Positions 53,330 through 63,130 are shown, counted from the first letter of the stretch. The stretch: DNA of 64,000 nt from DAIDKA01 sp036267975 (GCA_036267975.1 DATAVA010000018.1:1-64000), one strand, 5' to 3'. Numbers and translations: made by a program. The notes: a model not told the origin generated them from the letters alone.

Positions 53330-54777
53330 GATTTTTTCTCCGAAAGTGCAGGCGTGCGCACCTGCGGCACGAAGCCGCCGCCCAGCGCCTGCACCAGATC
53401 AACAGATAGATCGAGCGCGCGGGCCTGCAGCTGCGCGGCGAGACTGCGCTGCGCGAGCAGCTGCGATTCGGCGCTCAACACCTGCAGGTAATTTCCCAGC
53501 CCCTCGCGATAGCGCAGGACCGACAGGTCGTAGGCCTCCTGGGCATTGGCCAGCGCGTCACGTTCTTCGCCGCGCTGCCGGCCCAGGCTGTCCATCGAAG
53601 TCAGTGCATCAACGACTTCACGCAGGGCATCGGTCATGAGCTGGTTGTACTGCTCGACTGCCACATCGTATGCGGCATCCTGTGCTGCCAGCTTCGCGCG
53701 GCGCTTGCCGGCATCGAACAACGGCAGGGTGAATGCGGGCGCCACGCCGTACTGACGGTTGGCGGCGCTGAACAGATTGGTCGAGCCGAGATTCTGCAGA
53801 CCCACGAATGCCAGCAGATCCACGTTGGGATAGAACTGCGCCGTTGCTTCACGGATCCCCTGCGATGCAGCTTCGACGCGCCAGCGCTGGGCGACCAGAT
53901 CCGGTCGATGGCCGAGCAGTTCGGCGGGCACGATGGTTGGCAGCACCGGCTGCAGCATGACGGACACCGTGGGATCGTGGATGCTCAAGGAGCGATCCGG
54001 TCCGGCACCTGTGAGTGCCGCCAGCACGTGACGGGCACGGGTCGCGGACTCCTCCAGTGCATCGATCTGTTCACGGGCCGCCGGCACCGCCGCTTGGGCC
54101 TGTGTCAGCTCCAGCCGTGAATCGAGGCCGGCGGCATTGCGGTCTCGGGTCAGCGCCAACACCTGCTCGCGCTGCTTGAGGGTGTCGCGGGCGACCTGCA
54201 GCTGCAGGCTCTGTTCCTGCAACTGCGCGTACACATGCGCGACGTTCGCCGCGAGCGTGAGGCGCGCGGCCTGTGCGTCGATCTCGGCGGCACGCTCGGT
54301 GCCAACCGCGCTTTCGTACGCGGCGCGATTCTTGCCCCAGAAATCCAGCTGCCAGGACAAGGTGCCCGTCAGCAGCGCCAATGTGTCCCAGTTGCCCGCG
54401 AAGGGCGGGGGAAACAGGCCATGTTCGGAAAATCGCCCGCGCACCGCCTGACCACTCATGCCGGCATTCGGGTTGCGGGTGCTGTCGGCCGCGGCCACCT
54501 CGGCGAGCGCCGAGCGCGTACGCGCCTCGGCAATGCGCAGACTCGGGCTGTCGGCGAGTGCGGTATCGATCAGCTCATCGAGCTGGGCATCCCCATACGC
54601 GGTCCACCACTGCGTCTTGGGCCATGCCGCAGCGTCGATCGGCGTTCCACTCAAGGAGCGGTGCGCCTGCAGGCTGTCGGCCTGGACAAAAGTGGCTTCG
54701 GGTCGCAGGCCATGCGTACTGGCGCATCCGGCCAGCAGCGCAATCGCGATCCCTGCGAGAAGTGGAATGCGCATCAA
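53326..54777 (-). CDS. NodT-family outer-membrane factor of the Emr pump
   Basis: TolC-like lipoprotein channel, 483 residues, lipobox LAGC (C18). The OEP repeats include LIDTALADSPSLRIAEARTRSALAEV and REATAQFYPNVDLLAFVGLQ. It lies between marR and emrA with overlapping ends on both sides (ATGA with marR; CTGA with emrA), so it belongs to the efflux operon, unlike the orphan NodT gene at 30.7 kb. Confidence 0.92.
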   Translation of the reverse strand: MMRIPLLAGIAIALLAGCASTHGLRPEATFVQADSLQAHRSLSGTPIDAAAWPKTQWWTAYGDAQLDELIDTALADSPSLRIAEARTRSALAEVAAADSTRNPNAGMSGQAVRGRFSEHGLFPPPFAGNWDTLALLTGTLSWQLDFWGKNRAAYESAVGTERAAEIDAQAARLTLAANVAHVYAQLQEQSLQLQVARDTLKQREQVLALTRDRNAAGLDSRLELTQAQAAVPAAREQIDALEESATRARHVLAALTGAGPDRSLSIHDPTVSVMLQPVLPTIVPAELLGHRPDLVAQRWRVEAASQGIREATAQFYPNVDLLAFVGLQNLGSTNLFSAANRQYGVAPAFTLPLFDAGKRRAKLAAQDAAYDVAVEQYNQLMTDALREVVDALTSMDSLGRQRGEERDALANAQEAYDLSVLRYREGLGNYLQVLSAESQLLAQRSLAAQLQARALDLSVDLVQALGGGFVPQVRTPALSEKKS

Positions 54778-55274
54778 ATGCCTACGTTGTTCGCCACACG
54801 CTGCAACAGGTTCTGCAGTGTCTTCGCCTCATCGGGGGTGAAGTCACGCAGCGATCGATTCAGTACCCGCATGGAAATCTGCCGCAGGCGCGGATAGGCG
54901 GCCTTACCTGCCTGGGTGAGCTCGAGGTTCACGAGCCGCCGGTCGTCGGGGGAACGCGTCCGGCGCACCAGCCCCTTGGCCTCGAGGCGATCCAGCATGC
55001 GCGTCATCGCGCCGGCATCGTACGAAATGCCCTTGCACAGCTCGGAGGCGGACGTCGCGCACTCCCGGCCTGCCAGGTTCACGATGACGATGAACTGCGC
55101 GGAGGTTACTTCCAGCGGCCCCAAGAACTCATCGCGTGCCATTTCCGTATCGAGCGCCGCCAGCAGCTGCGTGCGCGCCCGGCCGATGAGATTGCCGATG
55201 CCACTGCGAGGCTCATAGTTCTCAAGACTGTACACGTCCGCCAAGTCCGTTCTCCCGCCCCGCTTGAGGGCCAT
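54774..55274 (-). CDS. MarR-family transcriptional regulator
   Basis: Winged-helix repressor of 166 residues. The wing and recognition segment is SASELCKGISYDAGAMTRMLDRLEAKGLVRRTRSPDDRRLVNLELT, the hallmark of MarR. It is the first gene of the marR-nodT-emrA-emrB operon, probably autoregulated through the palindrome 12 bp upstream of its start and relieved by pump substrates. Confidence 0.93.
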   Translation of the reverse strand: MALKRGGRTDLADVYSLENYEPRSGIGNLIGRARTQLLAALDTEMARDEFLGPLEVTSAQFIVIVNLAGRECATSASELCKGISYDAGAMTRMLDRLEAKGLVRRTRSPDDRRLVNLELTQAGKAAYPRLRQISMRVLNRSLRDFTPDEAKTLQNLLQRVANNVGI

Positions 55275-55286
55275 TTGTCAGCCCAA

Positions 55287-55312
55287 ACAATAATTGCTAT
55301 GGCAATAGTTGT
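55287..55312. promoter_or_regulatory. Candidate MarR operator
   Basis: Arms ACAATAATTGC and GCAATAGTTGT are inverted repeats matching at 9 of 11 positions around a TATG core. It lies 13-38 bp upstream of the marR ATG, in the only non-coding space before the efflux operon. Confidence 0.6.
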
Positions 55313-55374
55313 CAAGGCCTTTTCAGCTTAAGCAAGACGAACTCGACAGGATGGCTCGGGGTTGAAGGAATTTT

Positions 55375-55968
55375 TTACGAAACAGTCAGTTGGGGAACCA
55401 GCTGGTCGGCCAGCTCCCCCAGCGCGGTGCTGAGCGAGGTGGGCAAACCGGCCGGACAGCCTACCGCGGCTGGCGCTGCCACGCGGGCGCTGCCGCGGCG
55501 CGTCGCACCGCCCGGCAGCGACAGCGTCCAGTTCACCTGGGCCGCGATGCTGCAGTGGTCATCGGCGCTGAGGGTCACGAAGTCCAGGTCCAGGTTGGCC
55601 GCAGCCGGATGCGCGGCCACCGGCAAGGCATCGGCAGCGATGACCTGCTGATAGCCGAGACGCTCGCCCAGGTCACTCGTGATCGTCCCCTGGATGAGGC
55701 CGTCCAGTGGGGCGGTCCATTGATCATTGTCGGAAATCGTAAGCTGAGTCGGACCCAGGTGATGGGTCAGTCCCAGATGATCCATTTCGTGCGGCAGGCT
55801 GACATGACGCACGCGAATCAGCAGCGGGGCGAGGGGGTGAACTGCAGACGCAACCGGACTCACCGTTGCCAGCGAGTAGTAATGCAGCGCCGGCAGCGCA
55901 CGACAGGCCACCAGCGTCACGGCGAGCAGTGCGCCCGCAGCACAGGCAGGGCAGGGCGGATGTTTCAT
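55375..55968 (-). CDS. pqiC: Paraquat-inducible lipoprotein PqiC
   Basis: Outer-membrane lipoprotein (ABC-type transport auxiliary family, DUF330), 197 residues. The lipobox VACRA gives a probable lipidated cysteine near residue 22; then HYYSLATVSP and RVRHVSLPHEMDHLGLTH fit the PqiC/YmbA type. The start overlaps the pqiB stop (ATGA). It would anchor the PqiB needle at the outer membrane. Confidence 0.85.
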   Translation of the reverse strand: MKHPPCPACAAGALLAVTLVACRALPALHYYSLATVSPVASAVHPLAPLLIRVRHVSLPHEMDHLGLTHHLGPTQLTISDNDQWTAPLDGLIQGTITSDLGERLGYQQVIAADALPVAAHPAAANLDLDFVTLSADDHCSIAAQVNWTLSLPGGATRRGSARVAAPAAVGCPAGLPTSLSTALGELADQLVPQLTVS

Positions 55969-57671
55969 GGGGGAGCCTCGTGCCGACCGCGCAGTAATGA
56001 CTCGGGATGCCGCTCCAGGAAATCGGCCAGTTCACGGATGGAGCGGGCCGCCTCGCTGACCTGCTGCAGCAGGGCCGGCAGCTGAGTCGCGAGGGCACCA
56101 TCCGGCCCAAGCGTACTGCCGGCGGATTGCGCCGCGCTCTGCGCGGCATCCGCCGTCGCCCGCAGGCTCGCGAGCAACGGTTTGATCTGCGGCTGAGCAT
56201 CGCGGGTGATCTGTTCCAGATGGCTCAGCGTAGTGTCCAGATTCTTGATCGCATTGCCGAGCGCAGGTCCGGCAGTGGCCTGGTCGATATGCTTCAGCGT
56301 GCCTTGCAGACTCTGCAGGATGCCGTCGATATCCGCGCCATGCGTGGTTGGGAACTCCGGCGTTGGCACACTCAGATCGAGGTTCGCCGCCGGCGCCTCG
56401 TGCATGATGTCCAGGGCGATCACCTTCTGACCGGTCAGCAGGTTCGCGGTGATCAATTGCGCCCGCAGTCCGCGCGCAACCAGTCGCGCGAGGCCCGCGC
56501 GTACCGCGGCCGTCTGGGTCGCAGCAGACAGCGGCGCGACGCCCGCCAGCTGCACTACGCTCGGATCGATGCTCATGCTGGCGGCCTCATAAAGATTGCC
56601 GCTGGCAGGGTCGTAGACCAGCTTCGCCGCCGTGACATTGCCGACCTCCACCCCGCGCAACTGTACTGCTGTGCCGGACTGCAGGCCGGCCGCCGATTCA
56701 TCAAAGCGCAGGGTGTAAGTCAGGCGCGGGCCGGCGTGATTGCGCAGTGCGACCGCCTCACTGTCGTAGAGGGGGTAGACCTTGTCTGCGGCCGCCTCCG
56801 GAGCTGATCGGGCCGTGACCGGCAACTGTTTCCCGGCGGCCTGCTGCGCGATGGCCTGCCCGACGGATTTCGTCGGCAATGCAACGCCCGGCGGCAGCGG
56901 GGTATCGAAGCCAATGGCGCCAGTGATGAGCTGCTGCAGGGAATTCAGGCGCACGCGCACGCCCTGCGGGCCGGCGGAGACATCGATCGCACTGGCATCC
57001 CAGAAGCGCGTGTCATCGTGAACGAGCGCATCGTAGGGCGCCCTGACGAAGGCATAGACATTCACATGCCGGCCGTCTGCATCCAGCGCATAGCCTTCGA
57101 CCTGGCCAACCTGCACTCCTCGATAATTGACCGGCGTGCCGGGTCCGATCGCACCGAGTTCATCTTCAGTGAGGGTAAAGGCGCGTCCCGGAGTGTCCGG
57201 CTGCAGCAGCGGCGGATCCTCCAGACCGACGAAGTCGCGCTGCGTCACGCCGTCACCGGGATACATCTCGATATAGGCCCCGGATACGAGGGTATTCAGA
57301 CCGGAGATGCCGCTGGTTCCGACCCGGGGCGTGACGATCCAGAAACGCGTGCTGGCGGTCAGATGCTTGCCGACCTCCCGCGTCATGCGCGCATGCACGA
57401 TCACTTCGGACAGGTCCGGCGACAGTTCAAAGGATTCAACGGTGCCGACACGCACGCCCTTGTGGCGGATCTCGGTCTCACCGGCCGTCAGGCCTTCAGC
57501 GCTGGTGAACCGGATGGTGATCGCCGGACCGCGTTGTATCAGCGTATGCCAGCTCAGCCACGCGACGACCGCCACCGCGAACACCGGTGCCAGCCACACG
57601 ACACTCAGGCGGCGCCGGACCCGTTGCGCCTGTGGGGCAGATTCCGCAGGTTCCGGCTGCTCCTCGGTCAT
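55965..57671 (-). CDS. pqiB: MCE-domain protein PqiB
   Basis: Inner-membrane-anchored protein with several MCE domains that forms a periplasmic channel for lipid traffic, 568 residues. One helix (VVWLAPVFAVAVVAWL) is followed by MCE repeats: ITIRFTSAEGLTAGETEIRHKGVRVGTV, GRAFTLTEDELGAIGPGTPVNYRGVQVGQV, and LTYTLRFDESAAGLQSGTAVQLRGVEVGNV. The C-terminus is helical. The start at 57671 overlaps pqiA's stop (ATGA); the upstream frame is a shadow. Confidence 0.93.
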   Translation of the reverse strand: MTEEQPEPAESAPQAQRVRRRLSVVWLAPVFAVAVVAWLSWHTLIQRGPAITIRFTSAEGLTAGETEIRHKGVRVGTVESFELSPDLSEVIVHARMTREVGKHLTASTRFWIVTPRVGTSGISGLNTLVSGAYIEMYPGDGVTQRDFVGLEDPPLLQPDTPGRAFTLTEDELGAIGPGTPVNYRGVQVGQVEGYALDADGRHVNVYAFVRAPYDALVHDDTRFWDASAIDVSAGPQGVRVRLNSLQQLITGAIGFDTPLPPGVALPTKSVGQAIAQQAAGKQLPVTARSAPEAAADKVYPLYDSEAVALRNHAGPRLTYTLRFDESAAGLQSGTAVQLRGVEVGNVTAAKLVYDPASGNLYEAASMSIDPSVVQLAGVAPLSAATQTAAVRAGLARLVARGLRAQLITANLLTGQKVIALDIMHEAPAANLDLSVPTPEFPTTHGADIDGILQSLQGTLKHIDQATAGPALGNAIKNLDTTLSHLEQITRDAQPQIKPLLASLRATADAAQSAAQSAGSTLGPDGALATQLPALLQQVSEAARSIRELADFLERHPESLLRGRHEAPP

Positions 57672-58762
57672 GTGCGCGGCTCGGGCGGGTGCCTGAGGTT
57701 GCGCCACATGAGGCGCGGATCGAAGCACTGCGCGGCGATCATGGTGATGAGAACCACTCCGGCAAAGGCGAGCGCGCCGCTTTCGGGTCGCACCCGCTCC
57801 AGGGCCCCGAATTGTACGAGCGCACCGAGTATCGAAATCATGAAGACATCAATATTGGACCAGCGACCAATGGTGTCGATCAAGCGATATATGCGGGTGC
57901 GTTGCCGCAACTGATGCGGGGAGCGCCGTCCGGTCTGCCACAGCAGCCATGCGAGCCCGAACAACTTCGCCAGCGGCACCACCACGCTGGCCATGAACAC
58001 AATGACCGCCAGCGGCCACAGGTCATAGTGCACCAATTCCAGCACGCCGCCCAGAATGGTGTCCTTTTCGATGCTGCCATATCGTTCGATCTGCAGCACG
58101 GGCAGCACATTGGCCGGGATGTACAGCACCAGTCCGGCAATCACCAGGGCGGTGGTGGCCTGAAGCGAGCGATTGGTCGGGCGCAGCTGCTTCTTGGTAT
58201 GCAGCGGTGGATCACCGCGCAGCGCCAGTGATCCGAGCAGCAGCAGCGCGGAGCCTGCCAGGCACCAGCCGCCGATATCAATGTTCACGGTGGCGACCGC
58301 CTGGATGCGTGAATAGGCCACGCAGCCGCCGACCACGAAGACTTCCAGCATCAGCCAGCGTCGCAGCTGATGCGCCAGCGCGCGTAAGTCATCGCGGTTC
58401 GCGCTGGGCACGGCCTGCGCCAGGGTCAGCATCATGAACGCACTGGGGATCGCGAGCATCAGCAGGACCAGCAGTACTGACAGCGGCGGATATCCGGCGC
58501 GCCATAACCGGACGGCGCATTCGACCAGATTGGCGCTATGGCTGGCACCGCCGGCCGAAACCGTGAGCAGGGGCGCGAGACACCCCGGTATCCAGAACAG
58601 CAGTGCGCCCAGAATCAGGGCAAACGCGGCGCTGGCCTGAGCGTTGGGTACCTTGAGCAGGCGCAGACACCGCGTGCAGCGCGCCTCCTCGTTCGCAGCC
58701 AGTGCCGGCAGCGCCTGCTCGAGGTTGCAGTCAGGGCAGGCGACGCGTTCGCGGGCGGTCAC
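57668..58762 (-). CDS. pqiA: Paraquat-inducible integral membrane protein PqiA
   Basis: Polytopic inner-membrane component of the Pqi system, 364 residues. Two zinc-ribbon-like pairs open the protein (CPDCNLEQ and CTRCLRLL); the second PqiA half here lacks an obvious second ribbon. Two membrane halves have four helices each, and the family motif SIEKDTILGGVLELVHYDLWPLAVIVFMAS is present. Together with PqiB and PqiC it forms a complete pqiABC operon. Confidence 0.9.
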   Translation of the reverse strand: MTARERVACPDCNLEQALPALAANEEARCTRCLRLLKVPNAQASAAFALILGALLFWIPGCLAPLLTVSAGGASHSANLVECAVRLWRAGYPPLSVLLVLLMLAIPSAFMMLTLAQAVPSANRDDLRALAHQLRRWLMLEVFVVGGCVAYSRIQAVATVNIDIGGWCLAGSALLLLGSLALRGDPPLHTKKQLRPTNRSLQATTALVIAGLVLYIPANVLPVLQIERYGSIEKDTILGGVLELVHYDLWPLAVIVFMASVVVPLAKLFGLAWLLWQTGRRSPHQLRQRTRIYRLIDTIGRWSNIDVFMISILGALVQFGALERVRPESGALAFAGVVLITMIAAQCFDPRLMWRNLRHPPEPRT

Positions 58763-58791
58763 GAGCGGCCTGCGCAGCGTGCCGGGCGCGT

Positions 58792-59892
58792 TCAGGCGCT
58801 GTGGCGGGCGCCCGAGTCACCCGCAGCACCGTCAGCGACTTCGCCGCTCACGCCCAGTCGCTTTTGCAGCAGCGGACTGGTCGTCGTGTACTGCAGGTGG
58901 ATCTTCTCGCCGGGGCGCATGTGCTCCTTGACTGCGAATGCGGCCAGGGCCGCCTCATGGAAGCCGGATAGAATCAGCTTCTTCTTGCCGGGGTAGTCGT
59001 TGATATCGCCGACGGCGTAGATGCCCGGAATGTTGGTCTGGAAACGGTGGGTGTCCACGGCAATGGTGCGCCGGTGCACCGTCAGGCCCCACTCCGCGAT
59101 CGGTCCAAGTTTCGGCGACAGGCCCCAGAACACCAGCACCTGATCGGTGGCGACGGTGCGCGTTACCCCGTCGCGCGCGGTGACGCGCACGCCCGTGAGC
59201 TTACCGTCCTGTTCGACGATGGACTGCACCTGGCCTTCGATGAAGTCGAGACGACCTTCCTCCACCAGGCCCATCATGCGCTCGACCGATGCCGGTGCGC
59301 CGCGGAATTCGGCGCGCCGATGGACCAGTACGACGCTGCGTGCGCGCTCGACGAGTTCGATGGTCCAGTCGAGCGCGGAATCGCCGCCACCGAAGATCAC
59401 CAGGTCCTTGTCATGGAAGTGGGCCGCGTCCTTGACGCGGTAATGCACGCTGTGACCTTCGTGCCGGTCGCTGCCGTCAACGCTTAGCCGGCGTGGCTGG
59501 AACGATCCCACGCCGCCGGCAACGATCACCGCTCCGGCATCAAAGCGGGTGCCGCGGCTGGTGGCCACATCGAAGCGGCCGTCAGCACGCGGCTTCACTT
59601 CGGTGACTTCCTGGCCGAGGTGGTAACCGGGGTTGAAGGGTTTGATCTGTTCCTGCAGGCGCTCGATCAGTTCGCGCGCGGTGCACACCGGAATCGCCGG
59701 GATGTCGTAGATCGGCTTATCCGGGTACAGCTCGGTGCACTGTCCACCGACCTGCGGCAGGGAGTCCACCAGTTCGGCCTTCATGCCGAGCAGGCCCAGC
59801 TCAAATACCTGAAACAGGCCGCAGGGGCCGGCACCGACGATGACCACGTCTGTGACGACGGCCAGTTTGGATCGATCAAGCGACAAGGACAT
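58792..59892 (-). CDS. Ferredoxin/flavodoxin-NADP reductase, thioredoxin-reductase-like
   Basis: FAD- and NADPH-binding reductase of 366 residues. FAD motif VVIVGAGPCGLFQVFELG, GGQCTELYPDKPIYDIPAIPVC and the NADPH motif VIFGGGDSALDWTIEL are visible. There is no CxxC redox pair as in thioredoxin reductase, which fits the YumC-type ferredoxin-NADP reductase group. The chosen ATG overlaps the last 17 nt of cysK. Placed among cys genes it could supply electrons for sulfite reduction; that is inference. Confidence 0.88.
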   Translation of the reverse strand: MSLSLDRSKLAVVTDVVIVGAGPCGLFQVFELGLLGMKAELVDSLPQVGGQCTELYPDKPIYDIPAIPVCTARELIERLQEQIKPFNPGYHLGQEVTEVKPRADGRFDVATSRGTRFDAGAVIVAGGVGSFQPRRLSVDGSDRHEGHSVHYRVKDAAHFHDKDLVIFGGGDSALDWTIELVERARSVVLVHRRAEFRGAPASVERMMGLVEEGRLDFIEGQVQSIVEQDGKLTGVRVTARDGVTRTVATDQVLVFWGLSPKLGPIAEWGLTVHRRTIAVDTHRFQTNIPGIYAVGDINDYPGKKKLILSGFHEAALAAFAVKEHMRPGEKIHLQYTTTSPLLQKRLGVSGEVADGAAGDSGARHSA

Positions 59893-60907
59893 TCTCCATA
59901 TGTATGGGCTCGTGTTTGCGCGGGGCCACGGCATGCGCTGCCAGGCCCTTCTGCTCAAGCCATTCGCGATTGAAAAGACGGGATTGATACTTCGCGCCGC
60001 CATCGCACAGCACGGTCACGACGGTATGGCCGGGACCCAGATCGCGCGCGACCCGAACCGCCGCGGCGACGTTGATGCCGCTGGTGCTGCCGACGAAAAG
60101 GCCCTCTTCGCGCAGCAGGCGATAGACGTAATGCACGGTATCGCCATCCTCGATGTGCACGGCGTCATCCAGCGGTGCGTCCTTGAAGTTGGCGGTGATG
60201 CGGGCGATGCCGATGCCTTCGGTGATCGAGCCGCTGCCGGTGGATTTGAGCGTGCCATTGCGCACGAATTCGTACAGGCTGCTGCCGGGCGGATCGGCCA
60301 GCACGCAGCGCACCGCGGGCTTGCGGCTCTTCAGATATTCGGCAGTGCCGGCGAGCGTGCCGCCGGTGCCGCTGGCGGCCACGAAGGCATCGACCTTGCC
60401 ATTGGTCTGTTCCCAGATCTCCGGCCCCGTGGTCGTCAGATGCGCGTGGCGATTGATCGGATTGTCGAATTGATTGGCCCAGATCGCGTTGCGCAATGAG
60501 CCTGCGAGTCGCTGCGAGACTTTCTGATACTGGTTCGGATTGCTGTAGGGAACCGCCGGAACCTTGTAGAGCTCGGCGCCCAGCATCTCGAGCAGGCGGT
60601 ACTTCTCAGGCGACTGGTTGTCCGGCATCACGATGATGCAGCGATAGCCGCGTTCGTTGCAGACATGCGCGAGGCCGATGCCAGTATTGCCGGCAGTACC
60701 CTCGACCACACTGCCACCCGGGCGCAGTTCACCGCGCTGTTCGGCATCCATGACGATGGCGCGCGCCGCGCGATCCTTGACCGAGCCGCCCGGGTTCATG
60801 AACTCGGCCTTGCCGAGTATCTCGCAGCCGGTCTCCTCGCTGACGCCGCGCAACCGGATCAGCGGCGTATTGCCGACCGTACCGGCGAAGCCGTTGGTGA
60901 TTCCCAT
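59876..60907 (-). CDS. cysK: Cysteine synthase (O-acetylserine sulfhydrylase), CysK-like
   Basis: PLP enzyme making cysteine from O-acetylserine and sulfide, 343 residues. The cofactor lysine is K44 in PGGSVKDRAA; GTAGNTGIGLA and VAASGTGGTLAG bind the substrate and phosphate. The ending with a VLCDGGAKYQS segment matches CysK/CysM; I cannot separate CysK from CysM firmly. It lies 24 bp after cysG. Confidence 0.92.
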   Translation of the reverse strand: MGITNGFAGTVGNTPLIRLRGVSEETGCEILGKAEFMNPGGSVKDRAARAIVMDAEQRGELRPGGSVVEGTAGNTGIGLAHVCNERGYRCIIVMPDNQSPEKYRLLEMLGAELYKVPAVPYSNPNQYQKVSQRLAGSLRNAIWANQFDNPINRHAHLTTTGPEIWEQTNGKVDAFVAASGTGGTLAGTAEYLKSRKPAVRCVLADPPGSSLYEFVRNGTLKSTGSGSITEGIGIARITANFKDAPLDDAVHIEDGDTVHYVYRLLREEGLFVGSTSGINVAAAVRVARDLGPGHTVVTVLCDGGAKYQSRLFNREWLEQKGLAAHAVAPRKHEPIHMENVLVA

Positions 60908-60931
60908 AAGAATGTGATGCTCCGGGTGGGC

Positions 60932-62353
60932 CTATGCCACACCCTCCAGGCAGGGCTCCAGGCTCGCGAGCGCCTGTTGTTGTACGACGCGGGTGACCTC
61001 ACCCACGAATAGCAGCGCTGGCGCCGCGAAGCCGCCCGTGCGCGCCGTTTCGGCGATATCGGCCAGTGTGCCATGCACCACGCGCTGCGTGGGCAGCGTC
61101 GCCTGCGCGATCAGCGCCACGGGCCGATCGGGCGGGGCGCCGGCCTTGCGCAGGCGCTCGGTCAGGCCTGATAGCTGGGCCATGGCCATATAAAAGACGA
61201 CGGTGTGACCCGAGCGCGCCAGGGCGGGCCAGTCCAGCGTATCCGCCACCGCCACATGGCCGGGTGCGAAGGTCACCGACTGGGATACCTCGCGTAACGT
61301 GAGCGGGATCTGGGCCGATGCGGCGGCCCCCAGTGCCGAGGTAATGCCCGGCACGACCGTCACGGGAATGCCATGGCGCACGACGGCGGCGATCTCCTCC
61401 CCGCCACGTCCGAACACGAGCGGATCACCGCCCTTCAGGCGTGCCACCTTCAGTCCGCGCTGGGCGTGGCTGATCAGCATGTCGTTGATCCGCTCCTGCG
61501 CAAGCGTCGAATCACCCACGTCCTTGCCGACGAAAATCCGCGTCGCCTCGCGGCGCGCCCGCTCCAGTATCGCCGGTGCGACCAGCCGGTCGTACAGCAG
61601 CACATCAGCCTGCTGCAGCAATTGCAGCGCGCGCAACGTGAGCAGGTCCGGATCCCCGGGGCCGGCACCGATCAGGTACACCTCGCCCAGCGCGACCCCG
61701 TCCTTGCGCGTGGCGAACGTCTGCAATTCCGCGTCGAAAGTGCGATAGGCAGCCGCTTCATCCTGCGTCAGCTTTTCCAGATTCGAGGCGGCACCGAAGA
61801 AGCGCTCCCAGAACGGACGGCGCAGCGCCGGTTGCAGCACGCTGTTGACCCGCTCGCGCTGCGCGCCGGCGAAGCGGGCGAGGGCGCCCAGTCGTTCCGG
61901 CAGCAGCGCCTCGATCTGTTCGCGCACCCGGCGCGCCAGCACCGGGGTCGTTCCGGCCGAACTGACCGCCACGATCACCGGTGAGCGGTCCACGATGGCC
62001 GGCAGGATGAAATCGGAAGTGTCGGCATCGTCGGCCACGTTGACGGGGACGCCGCGGGCGCGGGCCGCCTGGGAGACCTGCGCATTGACCGCATCCGAAT
62101 CCGTGGCCGAGATGACCAGCGCCGCACCCTCGAGGTGATGGTCCGCAAATGCTGCGCGGTGATGCGACATTCGAGCGTCGGCGGCGTGCAGCCGCAGCAG
62201 CGCCTCGGTCGCGGCGGCCAGCTCAGGGGCAACCAGCTGCACCCGCGCCCCGCACTTCAGCAGCAGTTCGGCCTTGCGTGCAGCGACGGCACCGCCGCCA
62301 ATGACGACTGCAAGCCGGTCCTGCACCCGCAGAAATATCGGCAGGTAGTCCAT
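60932..62353 (-). CDS. cysG: Siroheme synthase CysG
   Basis: Trifunctional enzyme making siroheme, the cofactor of sulfite and nitrite reductases, from uroporphyrinogen III; 473 residues. The N-terminal NAD-binding dehydrogenase/ferrochelatase domain has GGGAVAARKAELLLKCGA, and the C-terminal SUMT methyltransferase has YLIGAGPGDPDLLTLRA and RLKGGDPLVFGRGGEE. Full length, in a cys operon, 33 bp after cysH. Confidence 0.96.
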   Translation of the reverse strand: MDYLPIFLRVQDRLAVVIGGGAVAARKAELLLKCGARVQLVAPELAAATEALLRLHAADARMSHHRAAFADHHLEGAALVISATDSDAVNAQVSQAARARGVPVNVADDADTSDFILPAIVDRSPVIVAVSSAGTTPVLARRVREQIEALLPERLGALARFAGAQRERVNSVLQPALRRPFWERFFGAASNLEKLTQDEAAAYRTFDAELQTFATRKDGVALGEVYLIGAGPGDPDLLTLRALQLLQQADVLLYDRLVAPAILERARREATRIFVGKDVGDSTLAQERINDMLISHAQRGLKVARLKGGDPLVFGRGGEEIAAVVRHGIPVTVVPGITSALGAAASAQIPLTLREVSQSVTFAPGHVAVADTLDWPALARSGHTVVFYMAMAQLSGLTERLRKAGAPPDRPVALIAQATLPTQRVVHGTLADIAETARTGGFAAPALLFVGEVTRVVQQQALASLEPCLEGVA

Positions 62354-62386
62354 GGGGTGTCATTCAGGTTCAGGACCTGGCCCTTG

Positions 62387-63130
62387 TCAACCCTGGGCCG
62401 CGGCACCGGTGGTGGCAGTGCGCGGCGCGACACGCGCCTGCGGGTGCAGGCCACACTCGCGTTGCTCGGGCTGCTCCCACCACCAGCGACCGGCGCGATG
62501 GTCCTCGCCCGGCATGATCGCCCGGGTGCAGGGCGCGCAGCCAATGCTGGGATAGCCCTTCTCATGCAGACTGTTGAACGGCAGATGGCGCGCACGGATG
62601 TAGGCCCAGACCTGCTCCTCGGTCCAATCGAGCAGCGGGCTGAGCTTGTACAGGCCGTTCTGCGCATCCCATTCGATCGCTGCGCCTTCGGCACGGGTCT
62701 TCGACTGTTCGCGACGCACCCCGGTGACCCACGCGTCGTAGCCGCCCACGAATTTCTTGAACGGCACTACCTTGCGCACCGCGCAGCAGGCACTGCGCGC
62801 CTCGGTGCTGTCGAAGAAGCCATTGATACCCTGGTGCGTCACCAGGTTCGACACATCCTCGGCATCCGGATAGATGACGCGGATCTTGTTGTGATAGCGA
62901 CGCTGCAGCTTGGCGAGCAGCTCGTAGGTTTCCTCGTGCAACCGGCCTGTATCGATACTGACGATATCGATCTGCGGCACACTGTTGCAGATGATGTCCG
63001 TCAGCACCATCGCCTCGGCGCCGAGACTGTTGGCGTATACCAGCCGGCCGTACTTCTGTACGGCAGCGGCCAGGAAGTCGCGGACCTGAGCGGCCTTGGA
63101 TTCCAGTTCGAGGGTCAATATCTGCGCCAT
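62387..63130 (-). CDS. cysH: Adenylylsulfate (APS) reductase CysH
   Basis: Thioredoxin-dependent reductase forming sulfite, 247 residues from the ATG at 63130. Four iron-sulfur cysteines are present (C115, C116 in SACCAVRK and C198, C201 in GCAPCTRA), the pattern of [4Fe-4S] enzymes that prefer APS over PAPS, together with the catalytic ECGLHP (C226). The frame is open upstream, but that part is not coding-like. It is divergent from cysB. Confidence 0.94.
   Translation of the reverse strand: MAQILTLELESKAAQVRDFLAAAVQKYGRLVYANSLGAEAMVLTDIICNSVPQIDIVSIDTGRLHEETYELLAKLQRRYHNKIRVIYPDAEDVSNLVTHQGINGFFDSTEARSACCAVRKVVPFKKFVGGYDAWVTGVRREQSKTRAEGAAIEWDAQNGLYKLSPLLDWTEEQVWAYIRARHLPFNSLHEKGYPSIGCAPCTRAIMPGEDHRAGRWWWEQPEQRECGLHPQARVAPRTATTGAAAQG

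Noticed and set aside
52058..53491. 477-codon plus-strand open frame
   Set aside because: It mirrors emrA on the opposite strand; emrA has a clear family match and this frame has arginine/histidine/glutamine-biased composition and no domain.
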